In this document: positions 1-11,460 of the stretch, one piece after another
How positions within the stretch are numbered: the stretch's first letter is position 1
How the letters are laid out: every line of letters starts with the position of its first letter
DNA from: Carya illinoinensis
Taxonomy: Eukaryota > Streptophyta > Magnoliopsida > Fagales > Juglandaceae
NCBI RefSeq assembly: GCF_018687715.1
Contig: NC_056760.1
Location: 37,834,001-37,898,000, forward strand
Length of the DNA: 64,000 bases
Reading direction: 5' to 3'
Position numbers and translations under genes: made by a program
The notes under the pieces: model-generated
What the model was told of the DNA's origin: nothing
Seen by the model: only the letters and a program-made list of their open reading frames with translations
The model's database searches: none

Positions 1-1200
1 TGGAGTAGTGAAAGCAGTCTTATACCGGTCTGACTCCCTAATTTGGATCTGCCAAAATCCTGACTTAAGGTCAAACTTGAAGAAAACAACTGCATCACTT
101 AACCTATGAACCAAGTCGTTTTTGTTAGGGATGGGATACCGAATCCACTCTAACACTTTGTTCAAGGGTTTGTAATTAATGACTAAACGGGGTGTACCTC
201 GCTCAATCTCAGCATTTTTCTGAACATAAAAAGCTGCACACGACCAGGGTGACCTACTATGCCTGATGATATTCTTAGCAAGAAGATCCTGGATTTCATT
301 TTTACAAAACTCCAAAGTTTCTCTATTCATTTGAATAGGTCTTGCTTTGGTAGGAATTAAGTTTTCAGAGAAATCTTTTACATAAGGTAAAGAAACATGT
401 TTTTTCCTATGCCAGAAAGCATTAGGAAGCTCTGAGCAAACCTCGTAAATTAAAGTTTTTTTAAAATCTTCAATTTTAGATCTAAGCAGGGGATAATGCA
501 AATTATCATAAACACGTTTGAACTTGATTTCTTGTTTAAGAAAATCTAAATGTTTTCTTTTTGCAGAGAGCAAAAACACAGATCTCCTAGCAGTATCACG
601 TTCAAACTTAGAAGCAAACTTAAACTTAACTTTCTGTCCAAAGGGGTCAGTGGTGATCCCATCGGCTTCAGAAAGAAATGGGTAAATCATGTTGAGAAAA
701 GGCATGCCAAGAATAACATCATGAGTCAAATTCTTAACAAGCACAGAAGGAATTTTAAAGCAAACATTATCCTGGCAGATATGAGCTGTGTTCAACTCAT
801 AACGAATCTTCATCTTAGATCCGTTTGTCGAGAATAAATTCTCTTCGGACTTTTCGAAATAGAAGGTAGGAACTAAGCCTTCTCGGATATAGTTAAGATC
901 CGCTCCTGAATCGATCAAAGCAATAGCAGAGAATTTGTATTCATGATTGACAATAATCTCTACTAAACAAAACCATTTCTGTGGAACAGAACGGTGAATC
1001 AAACAAAATTCCTTAGTTGGACTAGAGGGTTCAGCATGGTCTGACTGGTTTGATTCTTCGCCAGAAGGACTTTCATGATCAAATTCCTTATCCAACTTTA
1101 AACATGCTAAATCTTGTTTAAAAGATGCATTTTCAGATTTGAGATTCTTGATCTCTTCTCTGAGTTCAGTAATCTCTCTTTTAACAAGAGATACTTCATG
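1..1200 (-). pseudogene. Pararetroviral protease and reverse transcriptase start (partial)
   Basis: About 400 codons are open without a stop from just below 1200 to the window edge, in the same frame as the two segments above it. The retropepsin-type active site DSGAD lies near 915-900, followed by a second conserved protease block (VILGMPFL, near 700). The reverse transcriptase N-terminal motifs (PWSCAAFYVQKNAEIERG and FDLKSGFWQI) lie near 255-40. The polymerase catalytic DD box and RNase H would lie beyond position 1. The element cannot be called full-length from this window. Confidence 0.75.
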
Positions 1201-1863
1201 CTATAAATCATTTAATGAAATATCTTTGGGTTTTTGTTTTTGAAAACGGCCCAAAGTTTCTTCAAAAGAAATCTTGCCCTTGGAAGTCGATGAATCTTTG
1301 CGAGTCATTGTTTCCTTAAGCTTTCTGAGATATTTCTCTTTAAGCTCAGGGTCTTGAATCTGTGAGATAATCGAGAGGAGCATGTTTTCATGTTCCTGCT
1401 CTTTACTCAAAACAGGTCCTTGTTTTCTTCCTCCGTCTAAAACATTGATTGTTTTGACTTTAGAAGCACAACAAGAATCATTGCAACCAAACTTGATATT
1501 TGGTGAGTTAACATGATCAGAGTCCGAGTGGTAATCAGATCCACTTGAACTAAGTTCATCATCATCCGAGGATGTAGGAGATCCATGTTCGAGTAAACGA
1601 AACAGATCTTCTTGATCAACGAAATTGATATTTAACTCATTAAGTTTTTTCTTAAAACCTTGTGGCTTCTTTGTACACTTATTCGCATAGTGTCCAGGTT
1701 GGCCACAATTAAAACATGTTCCCTTTGCAGGGGTTTTTGAAACCTTTTTATGAAATGGTTTCTTTCTTGAAACCGGTTTTGAAACAGGTTTTTTATAAAA
1801 CTCCTCACGGGATCTATTATAGTTCCTGCGAGGTTTTGAAAACTTTTTAGAACTCTTTCTGCG
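1201..1863 (-). pseudogene. Pararetroviral nucleocapsid zinc-knuckle segment
   Basis: The frame continues in phase from the capsid-like segment. It holds a basic KK-rich stretch, then one CCHC knuckle reading CFNCGQPGHYANKC, then an acidic serine-rich linker and a glutamate-rich coiled-coil-like tail. The knuckle is the RNA-binding signature of gag/capsid proteins of reverse-transcribing elements. It ends at a second TAG at 1201-1203. Confidence 0.7.
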
Positions 1864-3549
1864 CTACACAGATGGAGCAATAGGAGGAAGGCCAAATTGT
1901 TCGCAAAAGTTTCCCATCTCATATTTGGCTTTCTCTCTATCTTTCATCTGTTGAGCAATCATCCTTTGATCATTGCACATACTAATACCAAGTTTCTGAA
2001 TCATACTTACAATGTCACCGTAAGTATAACTATCATAATTCAGATAACCCGTAATATCAGTAAGTGAGTCCTTTACCTTAATGGCGAACAAACGAGGCAA
2101 TCTGTCGATGAACTTCTCTTTCCAGTAAGGCTTTTGAGAATCTTCTCTAAGCATAACACAAGACATAAAAACATCTTTATACCAACGATAATCAGACATT
2201 TTATTGCATCGTAAGTTATTCAAATAATCAGAAACTCTATTTGTGATGTTGGAAGGGGTTCCAACAAAATGTTTAACTATGGTAAAAATCAGGGTATTGA
2301 CACCATCAGGAGACCCATGGGTTCCTTCCCTTCGGTCTTCCTCAGGTGGCAAGATGGGTAAACCATCTGTGTCTCTTTTGACAGCAGAACGAATGGTTTC
2401 CCTGTCTTCGATAGTGAGATGTTTATCCCACCAAGAACGAAGCATCCCTGAAAATCCGCTGGTCAGGATATCAACAATCTCAGTCTGGCTGAGTTTGTTG
2501 TTATAATAAGCAATAGCAACCATAGACATACGATTCAGAGTATTGAGGATTTCTTGCTCAGAGAATCCATCAATATTCCATTCATACATTTGGTCAGCAG
2601 ATACGGAGAATTGAGAGTGTGAACCTCTCTCTTTATACTGTAAATCAGGAGGTGTGGGTCTAGAATACCAGTTTTTCGTGAGACCTATTGGTTTAATGTC
2701 TCTCGAATATATCCTGGCAAGTTCGGGTTTTTCAATTTGAAGACCCTGAAATTCTTTTTCAAGTAAATCAATTTTCTGAACTAAGGAATTATCAGACAAA
2801 GAAACATCATCATCAGAATTATTCCTAGTATGTACAGAAAAGGAATCATCGAAATTAACCCCTGGGCTGTTTCTGTCTATGACAGAACAAGAGGGTTTTT
2901 CTTGCTTAACCTCAGCAAGCATTTGATCAAGTTTAGCAATTGTATTGGTCACTCCAAAATGGATTTTTGACCTATCTGATGGCAGGACGATCAAAGGTTT
3001 TTCAATTGTTTTCTTTAAAACAGGTTTTTTAACTTTATCCTCGATATGGTCAAGTTGTTGACTTATTGTATGGAGGGTCTGGTTGACGAAATTTTTTTGC
3101 TCTATGATCTTTTTTGTTTCGGCAAAAACATTTTCATTCGGACCTGGATCCGAGATTTTAAAGGGTGAAGCTCTCACTTCTTTCCCTTTGACAGAAACAA
3201 GGATGGTTTCTAAAGGAGGGTGTCTGGTTTTTACAACTTTCCTGCTTTCTTCTTTAGTAAAACTCGTTTTTAAAACATTTAAAAATTTCTTCGAATCATA
3301 ATGATTTTCAAGGAAATCGAAGAATAAGATGTGCTTGTTATCCTTGTACATCTTTTTCTTCCATTCTTTTCGAATCTTCTGTTTCTCAGAAACCGAGTAA
3401 ATCCTATAATAAGTTTTTCGCTTATCATGGTTTTCTTTAGACATAAAATCAGCATGTAAATTAATCATATCAATTACAAGTAATTTAGAATCTAAATCAT
3501 CCAATGCTTTATCCAAAACCATTAAACTGGAATGGACTGGAGCAACCAT
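1864..3549 (-). pseudogene. Pararetroviral capsid-like polyprotein segment
   Basis: This is a 561-residue open stretch on the minus strand. The first 200 residues are lysine-rich and low in recognisable motifs. From about residue 290 it carries the conserved block with YSRPTPPDLQ and WNIDGFSEQEILNTLNRM, typical of capsid regions of endogenous caulimovirid polyproteins in plants. It ends at a TAG at 1864-1866, after which the same frame continues for 220 codons through the zinc knuckle. The stop therefore looks like a decay mutation rather than a natural boundary. The ATG at 3549 is probably internal: in the virus the frame would continue upstream, where a frameshift now separates it from the movement-protein part. 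Confidence 0.7.
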
Positions 3550-3767
3550 ATCAGAAGCTGTAGGAGATGTTGATTCATCATCTTCTACTTGTACTTCTTC
3601 CTTTATGGATTTTCCTTTGGATTTATGATCATCTATGGTTGAGTAATAGGCGGAAGTAACCTAGGACTTAGTTGAAATTCCTTCCAACTTTACGTCTTGG
3701 TCTAAGGGTTCTTCTTTTGGATGAAGTTCCCTGATCTGAATCGGACGAGTGGGATTATCACGATCCC

Positions 3768-4145
3768 TCAAGTATCTTTCGAGATTTCATCTCTTAGATC
3801 TTGCTCCGAACTAACTGAAGACTTAGAACCTGCAAAAGAATTTCTTCTTTTACTGATAGAAGGTTGGTCAAAAGAAATCTTTACAGTACCATCAAGATAC
3901 TGTTGGATAATCTTAAGGTCTGAACTTTGAGCTGGTATCTTCCTGGGAGGAAGTTCCTGCTTGAGTACCCATTCAGTTGGAAGAGTTACGTCCTTCCAAA
4001 AGAGCATCTTGGGTGTTGTGATGTTCGAAGTTCTTGCTTGATCTCTATGATATTCCATCCATTCAATAATCTAATTATAACAATCAGTAGATTCAGCACC
4101 CCATCTCACGAAAGTGCATTCATCATTGCCATGCATGCATAGATC
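3768..4145 (-). pseudogene. Pararetroviral movement-protein C-terminal remnant
   Basis: A minus-strand frame reads QYLDGTVKISFDQPSISKR, the kind of sequence that follows the movement domain in petuvirus-like polyproteins, preceded by a TFVRWGAES block around 4105. An in-frame TAG at 4072-4074 breaks it, and it is not in phase with the capsid frame starting at 3549. The first half of the movement protein is absent here, so this copy is 5' truncated or interrupted near 4.1 kb. Confidence 0.5.
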
Positions 4146-4306
4146 TAGAATTAATGTGCCTTCCATTTCTCGAGAAAAATAATATGTATATATATATACA
4201 AGAAATTTAAATACATAGAGATTAAACATTTCTAGTTTTACCCTTTTTCTCTCTACAGAATAGGGTTACAGGTTTCAGTCGCGTCCTGGTCTCTACATGA
4301 AGCTGC

Positions 4307-4869
4307 ATGGCAGCCATTGAGGGTGGCTCCAGTCGGCCCTCTTTTGCCGATCTAGTGGCTGCAGTTCCACAACCCATCCCTGAGATGGTTCCTGCGCCTA
4401 GGCTTCCTAAGGTGGTTGATGGCGAGGTGTTCTTTCAATTCTACAAAGAAGAGATCGCAAGGTCAGCAGAACCATTCCACTTTTCGGTTGTTCTGAAGTT
4501 CCTGAAACAAAGACCTTTGTTGGATGTCGTTTGATCTTTCATTCATAGCCGATGGGGACTCTCTTCCAATCCGGTTGTATCTTCCATGCGGCGTCCTCGG
4601 AATGTGTTTGTACGTTGAATGAAGCTGATTTCACGAAGGCTCTCTCGCGGGAGGTGTGTGAAATTAACGAAAGCTTCTATCGTCCGTTTCGGTGGTCCCC
4701 AGAATTTGATGAAGATGCAGAACCTTGTAGAGTGTCGGTCTGGGTTTACCTTCCAGGCCTCCCTCCGAATTTTTATCAAGAGTCATTCTTGAATATCCTC
4801 ATGATGCCAATAGGAAGATTTATCCGACGTGACAACCCAACCAGGTGTACCTTGGCGAAGGTAATATGA
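4307..4869 (+). pseudogene. LINE ORF1 remnant (DUF4283-type)
   Basis: Starting ATGGCAGCCATTGAGGG at 4307, the frame gives an Ala/Pro-rich N-terminus containing PSFADLV, then a DUF4283-like core with FRPFRWSPEF-type and VSVWVYLPGLPPNFY wording. This is the RNA-binding ORF1 region of plant L1 elements. The first frame stops near 4534 and the rest follows in another frame from 4552, so a frameshift is present. The zinc knuckle and C-terminal half that normally follow are missing; the sequence passes straight into endonuclease code. Confidence 0.7.
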
Positions 4870-4880
4870 AATTCTTGCTT

Positions 4881-7800
4881 GCAGTTATTTATGCCAAGTG
4901 TACCTTGGCGGAGAGGCGGCTCCTTTAGGAGGACCTTAGCATTAATAATGTGGGTTTCGACTCTTGTATGTTTGTGGGTGATTTTAATATTATACAGAAT
5001 GATTCTGAAAGAAGAGGTGGTAGGCCTCGGACTATAATGGCTATGGAGGAGTTTAATAATTGGATTCATCAAGGAGGTTTGATGGAGACGGTGACGAAAG
5101 GGAGTGTTTTTTCTTGGTGTAATGGGCAAACAGGGCTTGCTCGTTCTTGGGCACGCCTTGATCGCGCTCTTATGGATAGTTCTTTCTTGGCTTTGTTTCC
5201 TAATGCTTGTTGTTCTTATCTTCCGCGTTCGACTTCAGATCATGCTCCCATGTTTATTGAACTTATGCAGGATCCTTTCTCCTATGGCCCTGCCCCGTTC
5301 CGTTTCCAGCAAATGTGGGTGGACCATCATGATTTTTTAGATTGTGTTCGGTCAGCTTGGGAGGTCTATATGGATGGGTCGGCTATCTATAATTTGTCTA
5401 GAAAATTAAAAATGACAAAGGTGGCACTTCGAGAATGGAATAAAAGGGTCTTTGGCCATACTTTAAGTCATATTGATGCTCTTGAAAAACAGGTTGAGGA
5501 AATTGAGCAGCAATTGCAATTATTTTGGGAAGACAATTTGGGGAAAGAATTACAGGAGGCAGTTTCGGATTTGACTAATTGGAGACGTCGGGAAGAGATG
5601 AAATTGGCACAGATGACTAAGTTAAAATGGAAGTTGGAGGGGGATCGAAATACCAAGTTCCATCATGCTTGCCTTGCTAATAAAAGAAGAAACAAAGTTC
5701 TACATATGCGGTCAAATGGGGTAGTTTTTAAGACGCCAGAAGGTATTCACCAAGGGGCAGTAGAGTACTTCACTTCTGTTCTTCATGGGGAGTTACCTGC
5801 AGAGCAGCCTAGTCTTGAAGATTATATTGCGCCAGTCATTTCAGAGGAGGAAAATACCTCACTCATTCGTCCTCCCACTATAGAGGAAGTGTTTGAGGCT
5901 GTCTCTTCTATTCCGCCTTAGAGTTCACCGGGCCCAGATGGATTTGGGTCGGGTTTCTATAAATTTTGTTGGGAGATTGTTAAAGTTGATGTGTGGAAGG
6001 CAGTGCAGGAATTTTTTGTGTCAAAGAATCTTCCCAAGTATTTTACGGCTTCTTATTTGGTTTTAAAATCAAAGGTGGAGTCGACTACAGGTTTTGATAA
6101 GTTCCAACCCATCAGCCTTTGCTCTGTTTTTTATAAAATTTGCTCCAAGATTATTGTATCTCGTTTAACAGGTTTCTTGCCTCGCTTGATTTCTTTGGAG
6201 CAAGGTGCTTTTATTCCTGGAAGAAGCATCTTTGAGAACATTAGCCTCACTCAGGAAATGGTTCACTCCATTAATAGAAGAATTCATGGGGGTAATATTA
6301 TGCTAAAAGTAGATATGGCAAAAGCCTATGATCGTGTGGACTGGGCCTTTCTGATCAAACTCTTGCACAGATTTGGTTTTTCTGCTCAATTCTGTGATTT
6401 GGTGCATTTTTGTATTTCTAGCCCCTGGTACTCGATAATGATGAATGGTACAGTTAAGGGCTTCTTTCTAGGAGGCTGAGGTCTTCGTCAAGGTGATCCG
6501 TTGTCACTTATTTATTTATCATACAACAAGAGGTCTTATCCCGGTTGATCCATAGAAGTGTTCATGAGCACAAGTTTGGGTTGTTTTCACAGGCCCGTGG
6601 TACACCTATTGTTTCTCATTTGATGCATGTTGATGATGTCATGATTTTTTCCAATGGTAGCCAGAGATCGATTAGAGTTCTTCAGCAAATTTTGAGCCAA
6701 TATGAGAGGTGGTCGGGACAGGCTATCAATATACAGAAATCAGCATTATATTGTTTGAATAAAATTTCCACTAGAAGGAAGTGTAGACTGTTACGGAGTA
6801 CGGGATTCAGATAGGGGACTTTCCCTTTCAAATACTTGGGAGTGCCGATTATTTTGGGAAAACTTAAACAGGTTCACTTAGAAGATATGATGAATAAAGT
6901 GAGGCAAAAAATTAGTGGTTGGAAAATGCGGCTTCTATCTTCTAGTGGAAAGCTCATTTTGTTACGACATGTTATTTCTAGCATGGCGATTCACCTATTT
7001 GCTGTTTTACAGGTCCCTCAAGTTATCATTTCCAAGATTCACAAGTTGATGAGTTCTTTCTTTTGGGGAGAATCAGATGGGCGAGATAAAAGAAAATGGG
7101 TGGCATGGAGACATATTTGCAATCCGGTGGAAGAAGGGGGGCTCGGTTTGCAGGCTCTTTAGGATTGTCAGAAAGCTTTGCATATCCGTTATGTTTTGCG
7201 TGGAATCTTATTCAATGTAATTCTTTTTGGGCCAACTTTTTCAAAGCAAAATATGTGGGAACAAAACCTTGGTGCTTAATTCAAGCCTCAAAAGGGTCTA
7301 GGTTTTGGAGAATAGTTGCAAATTGTATACCGTTGTTGTTGAATAATTCGAAGTGAAAAATTAGAGAATGAGATATTTTTTTCTGGTATGATAAATGGAG
7401 GGAGAATGGCCCACTTATAAATGATATGTCCCCAGTTGGTTCACCTTTGCTTAAAATTAAAGAATGTCGGTTATCAGATAGTTGAGATGTGGATATGTTG
7501 GAAAGTTTAGTAGGGGGAGAAGGTGGATGAGATTTTAAGTTCATTCTCAAGGCCTAATTTTGGAAATGATGTTCTGATTTGGACTCCGATGGAGACAGGT
7601 AAGTTTACTACTAAATCTGCCTGGAAGTGTATTCGTGTTAGGGGATCTTCTCTTGATTGGTATACTTGGATTTGGCATAAATGTCTTCCGTTAAAAATGT
7701 CTATACATTTTTGGAAGGCTTGGCATATGGCCTTGAGTGTGGATGATAGATTGCAACGTATTGGTATTTCTATTGCTTCCAAATGTGATTGTTGTATGGG

Positions 7801-8704
7801 AGGTCACATTGAAGATATGAATCATGTGATATTTGAGGGTGATTTTCCTAAAAAAATATGGTCCTTTTTTGCCACTACATTTGGTATTCCTATTGGAAGA
7901 GGGTGGAAACAGAATGCAGGGATTTGGTTCAGGTGAGCTAATGCATCTACACATGTGGGTTTTATTGTGGGTATTATGTTCATCATTGTTACTTGGCGAT
8001 TATGGAGGAGAAGATGTCTAACTCGGATGGAAGGTATTTTGGAGTCCCATGATACTATTGTCCATTCTATTTGCGTATGGCTTGGTTCTCTTTGTCAGAT
8101 GGCTAAACGGCTCAAACGGTTGTCTCATCGAGATGGTATGATTCTTGAGGCCTTGAGGATAAAACCGGTTGCCCCGCATGTCCCTTCTTGCAGAGTAGTA
8201 AGGTGGGCTAAGCCACTGTCGGGGTGGCATAAATTAAATACGGATGGTAGCAATCTTGGCAATCCAGGTTCTTGTGATATTGGGGGGATCATTCGTAACG
8301 AGTTAGGACGACATGTCCAGGCTTATGTTTCACATGTTGGTCTTGGCTCTAATAATAAAGCAGAACTTATGGTGCTTCTTCAAGGTTTGAGAATTTGCAT
8401 AGCTTTAAATATCACTAAGGTGATTGTTGAAATGGATTCAAAGCTGGTTATCTCTTGGTGGATGAGAGGAAGATGTGGTGTATGGTACCTAGAGGATTTT
8501 TGTGAGGAAATTATTGAGCTGACCCGAACTATACAATGCCAATTTCAACATGTTTTACGTGAAGGTAATAGGGTGGCGGATTGGTTAGCCAAATCTGGAG
8601 CTTCAGGGGTGGAGTTGGTGTTCTATAATAATTGTAGTATGCCTCGGTTTTTGCGAGGGTTGATCCGTTTGAATAGTTTAGGCCTCCCATCTTTAAGATG
8701 TTAG
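4881..8704 (+). pseudogene. LINE ORF2: endonuclease, reverse transcriptase, zf-RVT, RNase H
   Basis: The endonuclease (from about 4881, N-terminus missing) shows YAKCTLAERR, VGDFNII and the catalytic SDHAP near 5237. The reverse transcriptase spans about 5925-7160 with SPGPDGFGSGFY, LRQGDPLS (about 6482) and a polymerase box HVDDVMIF (about 6625), where plant L1s usually read YADD or FADD. zf-RVT follows (7590-7870), with cysteine pairs such as CDCCMGG. RNase H lies at 8222-8620, with catalytic-type residues in NTDGS, KAELM, VEMDS and GNRVADWLA. In-frame stops occur at 5919-5921, 6477-6479 and near 6813, and there is a frameshift near 6510. Confidence 0.85.
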
Positions 8705-9516
8705 GTCTGGTTGTTTTTCTTGTCTTATAGGGTTGTCGTTGTTTTATTTTGAGTATGGTTCTTTTGGTTTTTTCTTGGGTTTTGTTTTTTGTTTCCACGG
8801 TATTCCTCTGCCAAAAGTGAATGTCTTTAATAAATATGGGAGGGGGTCACTCTTGGACATGTGACTTTCCGCTCTTCTTAAAAAATATATATATATATAT
8901 ATACAAGAAAAAAAAAATCAATGTAAATAATCAAATAATTTGTAGTAAAGCCATCATCCATTAATCATGATATACGTAGTTGCTCAGACGTTGCTGTTAA
9001 AACCGCAAGAGTCAAGAGACTAGCTACCACGTCGTTAATCAATATTTTTATCAATCAGATAATTAAAATGATATCTTAACTACTGCAATTAAGAGACTAT
9101 AATTATACTGAAGATGTCTAGTGTGAACATGACCAATTATATAATTTTATTCTATTCTATTTTGAGGAAACAATGTAATTAAAATAATAGGAGTTATCTT
9201 CTCGGCAAAGGTTATAAATTATAATTATATTATTATAAGAGAAAAATGTACATACGGTGGGAATATTGAAGCAACAATTACAAAAAAAGAAAAATCAACC
9301 ATTTCTAGTTGCATTAATTAATTGTAGAGTACTTTTTAATAAAATTTATATATCCTGTCGATCGAATAATTATCGATGCATCAAAGTAACTGTAAATTAG
9401 AATCCTATATATATATATATATATGTTGGTAATTACCTACCCCAAAAACAAAAATCATAAAAGTTAAATTTCATGTTTTTTTCTTTTGAAAAATATTTGA
9501 TTTATAAATATATTAA

Positions 9517-9735
9517 GGGGAGGTTTGAATAGTGAGTTGAGTTGAAATAAGTTGAGATGAGAGTTGAAAGTTGAATAAAATATTGTTATAATATAGTTTT
9601 TTAATATTATTTTTATTTTGATTTGAAAAAGTTGAATTGTTTATTATATTTTGTTTGAAAATTTAAAAAAAGTTATAATAATTACATGAGATGAGATGAG
9701 TTGAGTTGAGATCAACTAATTATCTAAACAAGGCC
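9517..9735 (+). mobile_element. Foldback MITE, family A copy 1
   Basis: The copy begins AAGGGGAGGTTTGAATAGTG and ends with a region whose reverse complement reads GGCCTTGTTTAGATAATTAG, so the ends are imperfect inverted repeats. The interior carries the family signature GTTGAATAAAATATTG, TTTTTAATATTATTTTT and GTTTATTATATTTTGT, then a GAGATGAGATGAG run. No coding capacity. Confidence 0.65.
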
Positions 9736-9758
9736 TAAATTTATAATTTGATGTAACT

Positions 9759-9952
9759 AAGGTGCTGTTTACTTAGTGAGTCGAGATGATATGAGTTATG
9801 AAAGTTGAATAAAATATTATTAAAATATTATTTTTTAATATTATTATTTTTCTAGAATTTAAAAAAATTAGAAGTGTTTATTATATTTTGTGTAAAATTT
9901 TTAAAAAGTTGTAATACATAGATCAAACCTTTCGCTATCCAAATGGAATCTA
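9759..9952 (+). mobile_element. Foldback MITE, family A copy 2 (diverged)
   Basis: It has the same internal signature as the copy 20 bp upstream (GTTGAATAAAATATTATTAAAATATT, then GTGTTTATTATATTTTGTG, which I split here). It starts GGTGCTGTTTACTTAGTGAG and ends near CGCTATCCAAATGG. The terminal repeats are decayed. Two copies this close suggest tandem or nested insertion. Confidence 0.5.
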
Positions 9953-10438
9953 AATGTAATATTTTTTATTATAAAATAAATTTAATATCTCCATCAAATT
10001 AATATATACATTTTTTTTCCTGAAATTGAGGGATTTTGGAAAAGGGGTCGAATTCAAGATCTCTCTTTTGGAAACTAGGTCTCATGCCATCTAATTCACA
10101 TACTTTTGACAAATTAATCTATACATTTATTTTTATAAGATCTTTGCTTAAACTTTTATTTTGGGGTCAGTTCAATAAGCAAAACCATCAATTAATGCTA
10201 ACAAGCCTAACATGGATTTGCAATTGCACGATGCATCTTGTGTAAGATATTGCCCATAAAACTCCGTGCATCTTCAATAAATCATAACATATTTTAAGAA
10301 GTCAACTCCCGCCATGGAATATAATTGTACCAAAGCCTACCACTGGCTTCCTCTGTCCCACCTATTCCTTTCACAAACCCCCATACCCATATGTACCTCT
10401 CTGCGCATTGGCTTCTATATGTTGTTTGGCTAATAAGA

Positions 10439-10681
10439 AAAATTAGATAGAAGGAAGAAAATGTCCCAGAAAGTAGGTCTCCATCACAGAGTGTGTTCAT
10501 GTCCTTTGATCATGATCTCTCGGCTCCTCCGGACAATGCTGTAGAGGAGGTTGCTCCACCACCCAATCAGCCTCAGCGACCGAAGCAGCCTCTCCCCAGC
10601 GCTCCTACTCCAGGATTAGCATCAAATGAGTCTTTGTCAAAAGACAATATGAAAGTGATCATCACAGATGTGGCAAACTAA
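10439..10681 (+). other. Unidentified exon-like open frame
   Basis: An open frame of about 70-80 codons ends at TAA (10679-10681). It reads proline-rich text (SFDHDLSAPPDN, then PPPNQPQRPKQPLPSAPTPG) and finishes KDNMKVIITDVAN. Its base composition is less AT-biased than the flanks, which makes it look like a last exon or an exon fragment of a plant gene. I do not recognise the family. No upstream exon, promoter or partner frame was found, and the LTR element begins only 350 bp downstream. It may be a gene relic. Confidence 0.3.
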
Positions 10682-11034
10682 AAGTATTGTTCTTTTATTT
10701 CTATGTAATTAATGGATGAATGTAAACTGCTATTCCATTTTGGCTATGGAAGAAGTAGTATCAGCAATTTTGGAAGAAAGTTCAAGTGTTAGTTTTAACC
10801 ATTGATGGGTCATTAGGTCTTACACATATCTCCCTTAAAATCACGGGCTACTTTGTTCTATTGCATGGGTCTCTCATGTTTAATCTCATATTTACGACGG
10901 AAACATAATGTTTAGGTTTTGTTTTTTCTTTATTTTTTTGCATGATGACCAAGAAAGTATAATTCCTGCACACTCACGAAACATGCTGGGAACACAATTG
11001 AGGATGTTGACATAACTAGAGAGAATAAGGTTGG
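10682..11034. other. Intergenic, no feature seen
   Basis: AT-rich DNA between the exon-like frame and the 5' LTR. Nothing recognised. The last five bases (GTTGG, 11030-11034) form one side of the probable target duplication of the LTR element. Confidence 0.5.
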
Positions 11035-11413
11035 TGGATGGGATCTTTGGTATCTTTGGGCCCAATACATATACAAGCCTATCACACCCGTAAGCCCAAT
11101 AGCCTACGGTGGCCCAAATGCAAGGCCTTAACTAGATAACACTGCTACCATGTAAGGAAGGGATCACTACAGCTAATAAGGAAAACCGTTGAAGATACAC
11201 TCATGGAGGATGGTTATCTTTTATTTTGATGCCTTTATAAATAGTTTACAGGTGGTAACAAATACTCAACTTAATTTTACTACATCTTCTACATACACTT
11301 ACCCTCATAGTATTCTGACTTTGGCATCGGAGTGTTCCCAAGTCAACCAGAGCCACCCCTTTGTTCGTTGCAGGTCATTCGTGTGATTGGTGGTGTGAAA
11401 TACGTCCTCAACA
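11035..11413 (+). repeat. 5' LTR
   Basis: It starts TGGATGGGATCTTTGG and ends CGTCCTCAACA, giving TG...CA ends. It shares with the 3' LTR long blocks such as CATGTAAGGAAGGGATCACT and GTATTCTGACTTTGGCATCG. It has a single copy of the GGATGGTTATCTT motif that is tripled in the 3' LTR. Confidence 0.85.
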
Positions 11414-11434
11414 GTAGTGCCGTCTGTGGGATTC
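11414..11434 (+). promoter_or_regulatory. Primer binding site-like sequence
   Basis: Directly after the 5' LTR comes TAGTGCCGTCTGTGGGATTC. Many plant Ty3/gypsy elements have TGGCGCCGTCTGTGGGAA at this place, so this is very likely the tRNA primer binding site with a few substitutions. Confidence 0.6.
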
Positions 11435-11460
11435 AGTGCAGACTTCAGCATAATTTTCAC

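Larger units (their letters stand above)
1..4145 (-). mobile_element. Endogenous pararetrovirus (Caulimoviridae-like) fragment
   Basis: Reading the minus strand, the order is a movement-protein tail (about 4058-3768), a capsid-like region, a CX2CX4HX4C zinc knuckle (about 1728-1680), an aspartic protease with DSGAD (about 915-900) and the start of a reverse transcriptase (about 290-1) that runs off the window. This order and the RT wording (RGTPRLVINYKPLN) are those of plant pararetroviruses, nearest in my memory to petuvirus-like members, rather than Ty3/gypsy elements. No LTR or integrase is visible. The right end is not defined; similarity fades near 4.1 kb, just before a LINE insertion. 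The copy is inactive: the main frame has nonsense codons at 1864-1866 and 1201-1203, and the movement-protein part is in another frame with a stop near 4072. A retrotransposon with similar gag is the alternative. Confidence 0.75.
4206..8891 (+). mobile_element. L1-type LINE with C-terminal RNase H
   Basis: A non-LTR retrotransposon lies between two copies of a 19-bp sequence, TATATATATATACAAGAAA, at 4187-4205 and 8892-8910. I take these as target-site duplications; their AT simplicity lowers certainty, but the CAAGAAA part helps. Coding order is an ORF1 remnant, AP endonuclease, reverse transcriptase, zf-RVT and RNase H. The element ends in a short A run before the second duplication. At about 4.7 kb it is shorter than usual for plant L1s because the ORF1 C-terminus and endonuclease N-terminus are missing around 4860. 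Several nonsense codons and frameshifts show it is dead. Confidence 0.85.
8911..10438. other. AT-rich intergenic DNA with two foldback MITEs
   Basis: No gene is supported here. The stretch is AT-rich with short TA runs (for example 9403-9424) and two diverged copies of the foldback element listed separately. Reading frames present are short and have no recognisable motif. Confidence 0.6.
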
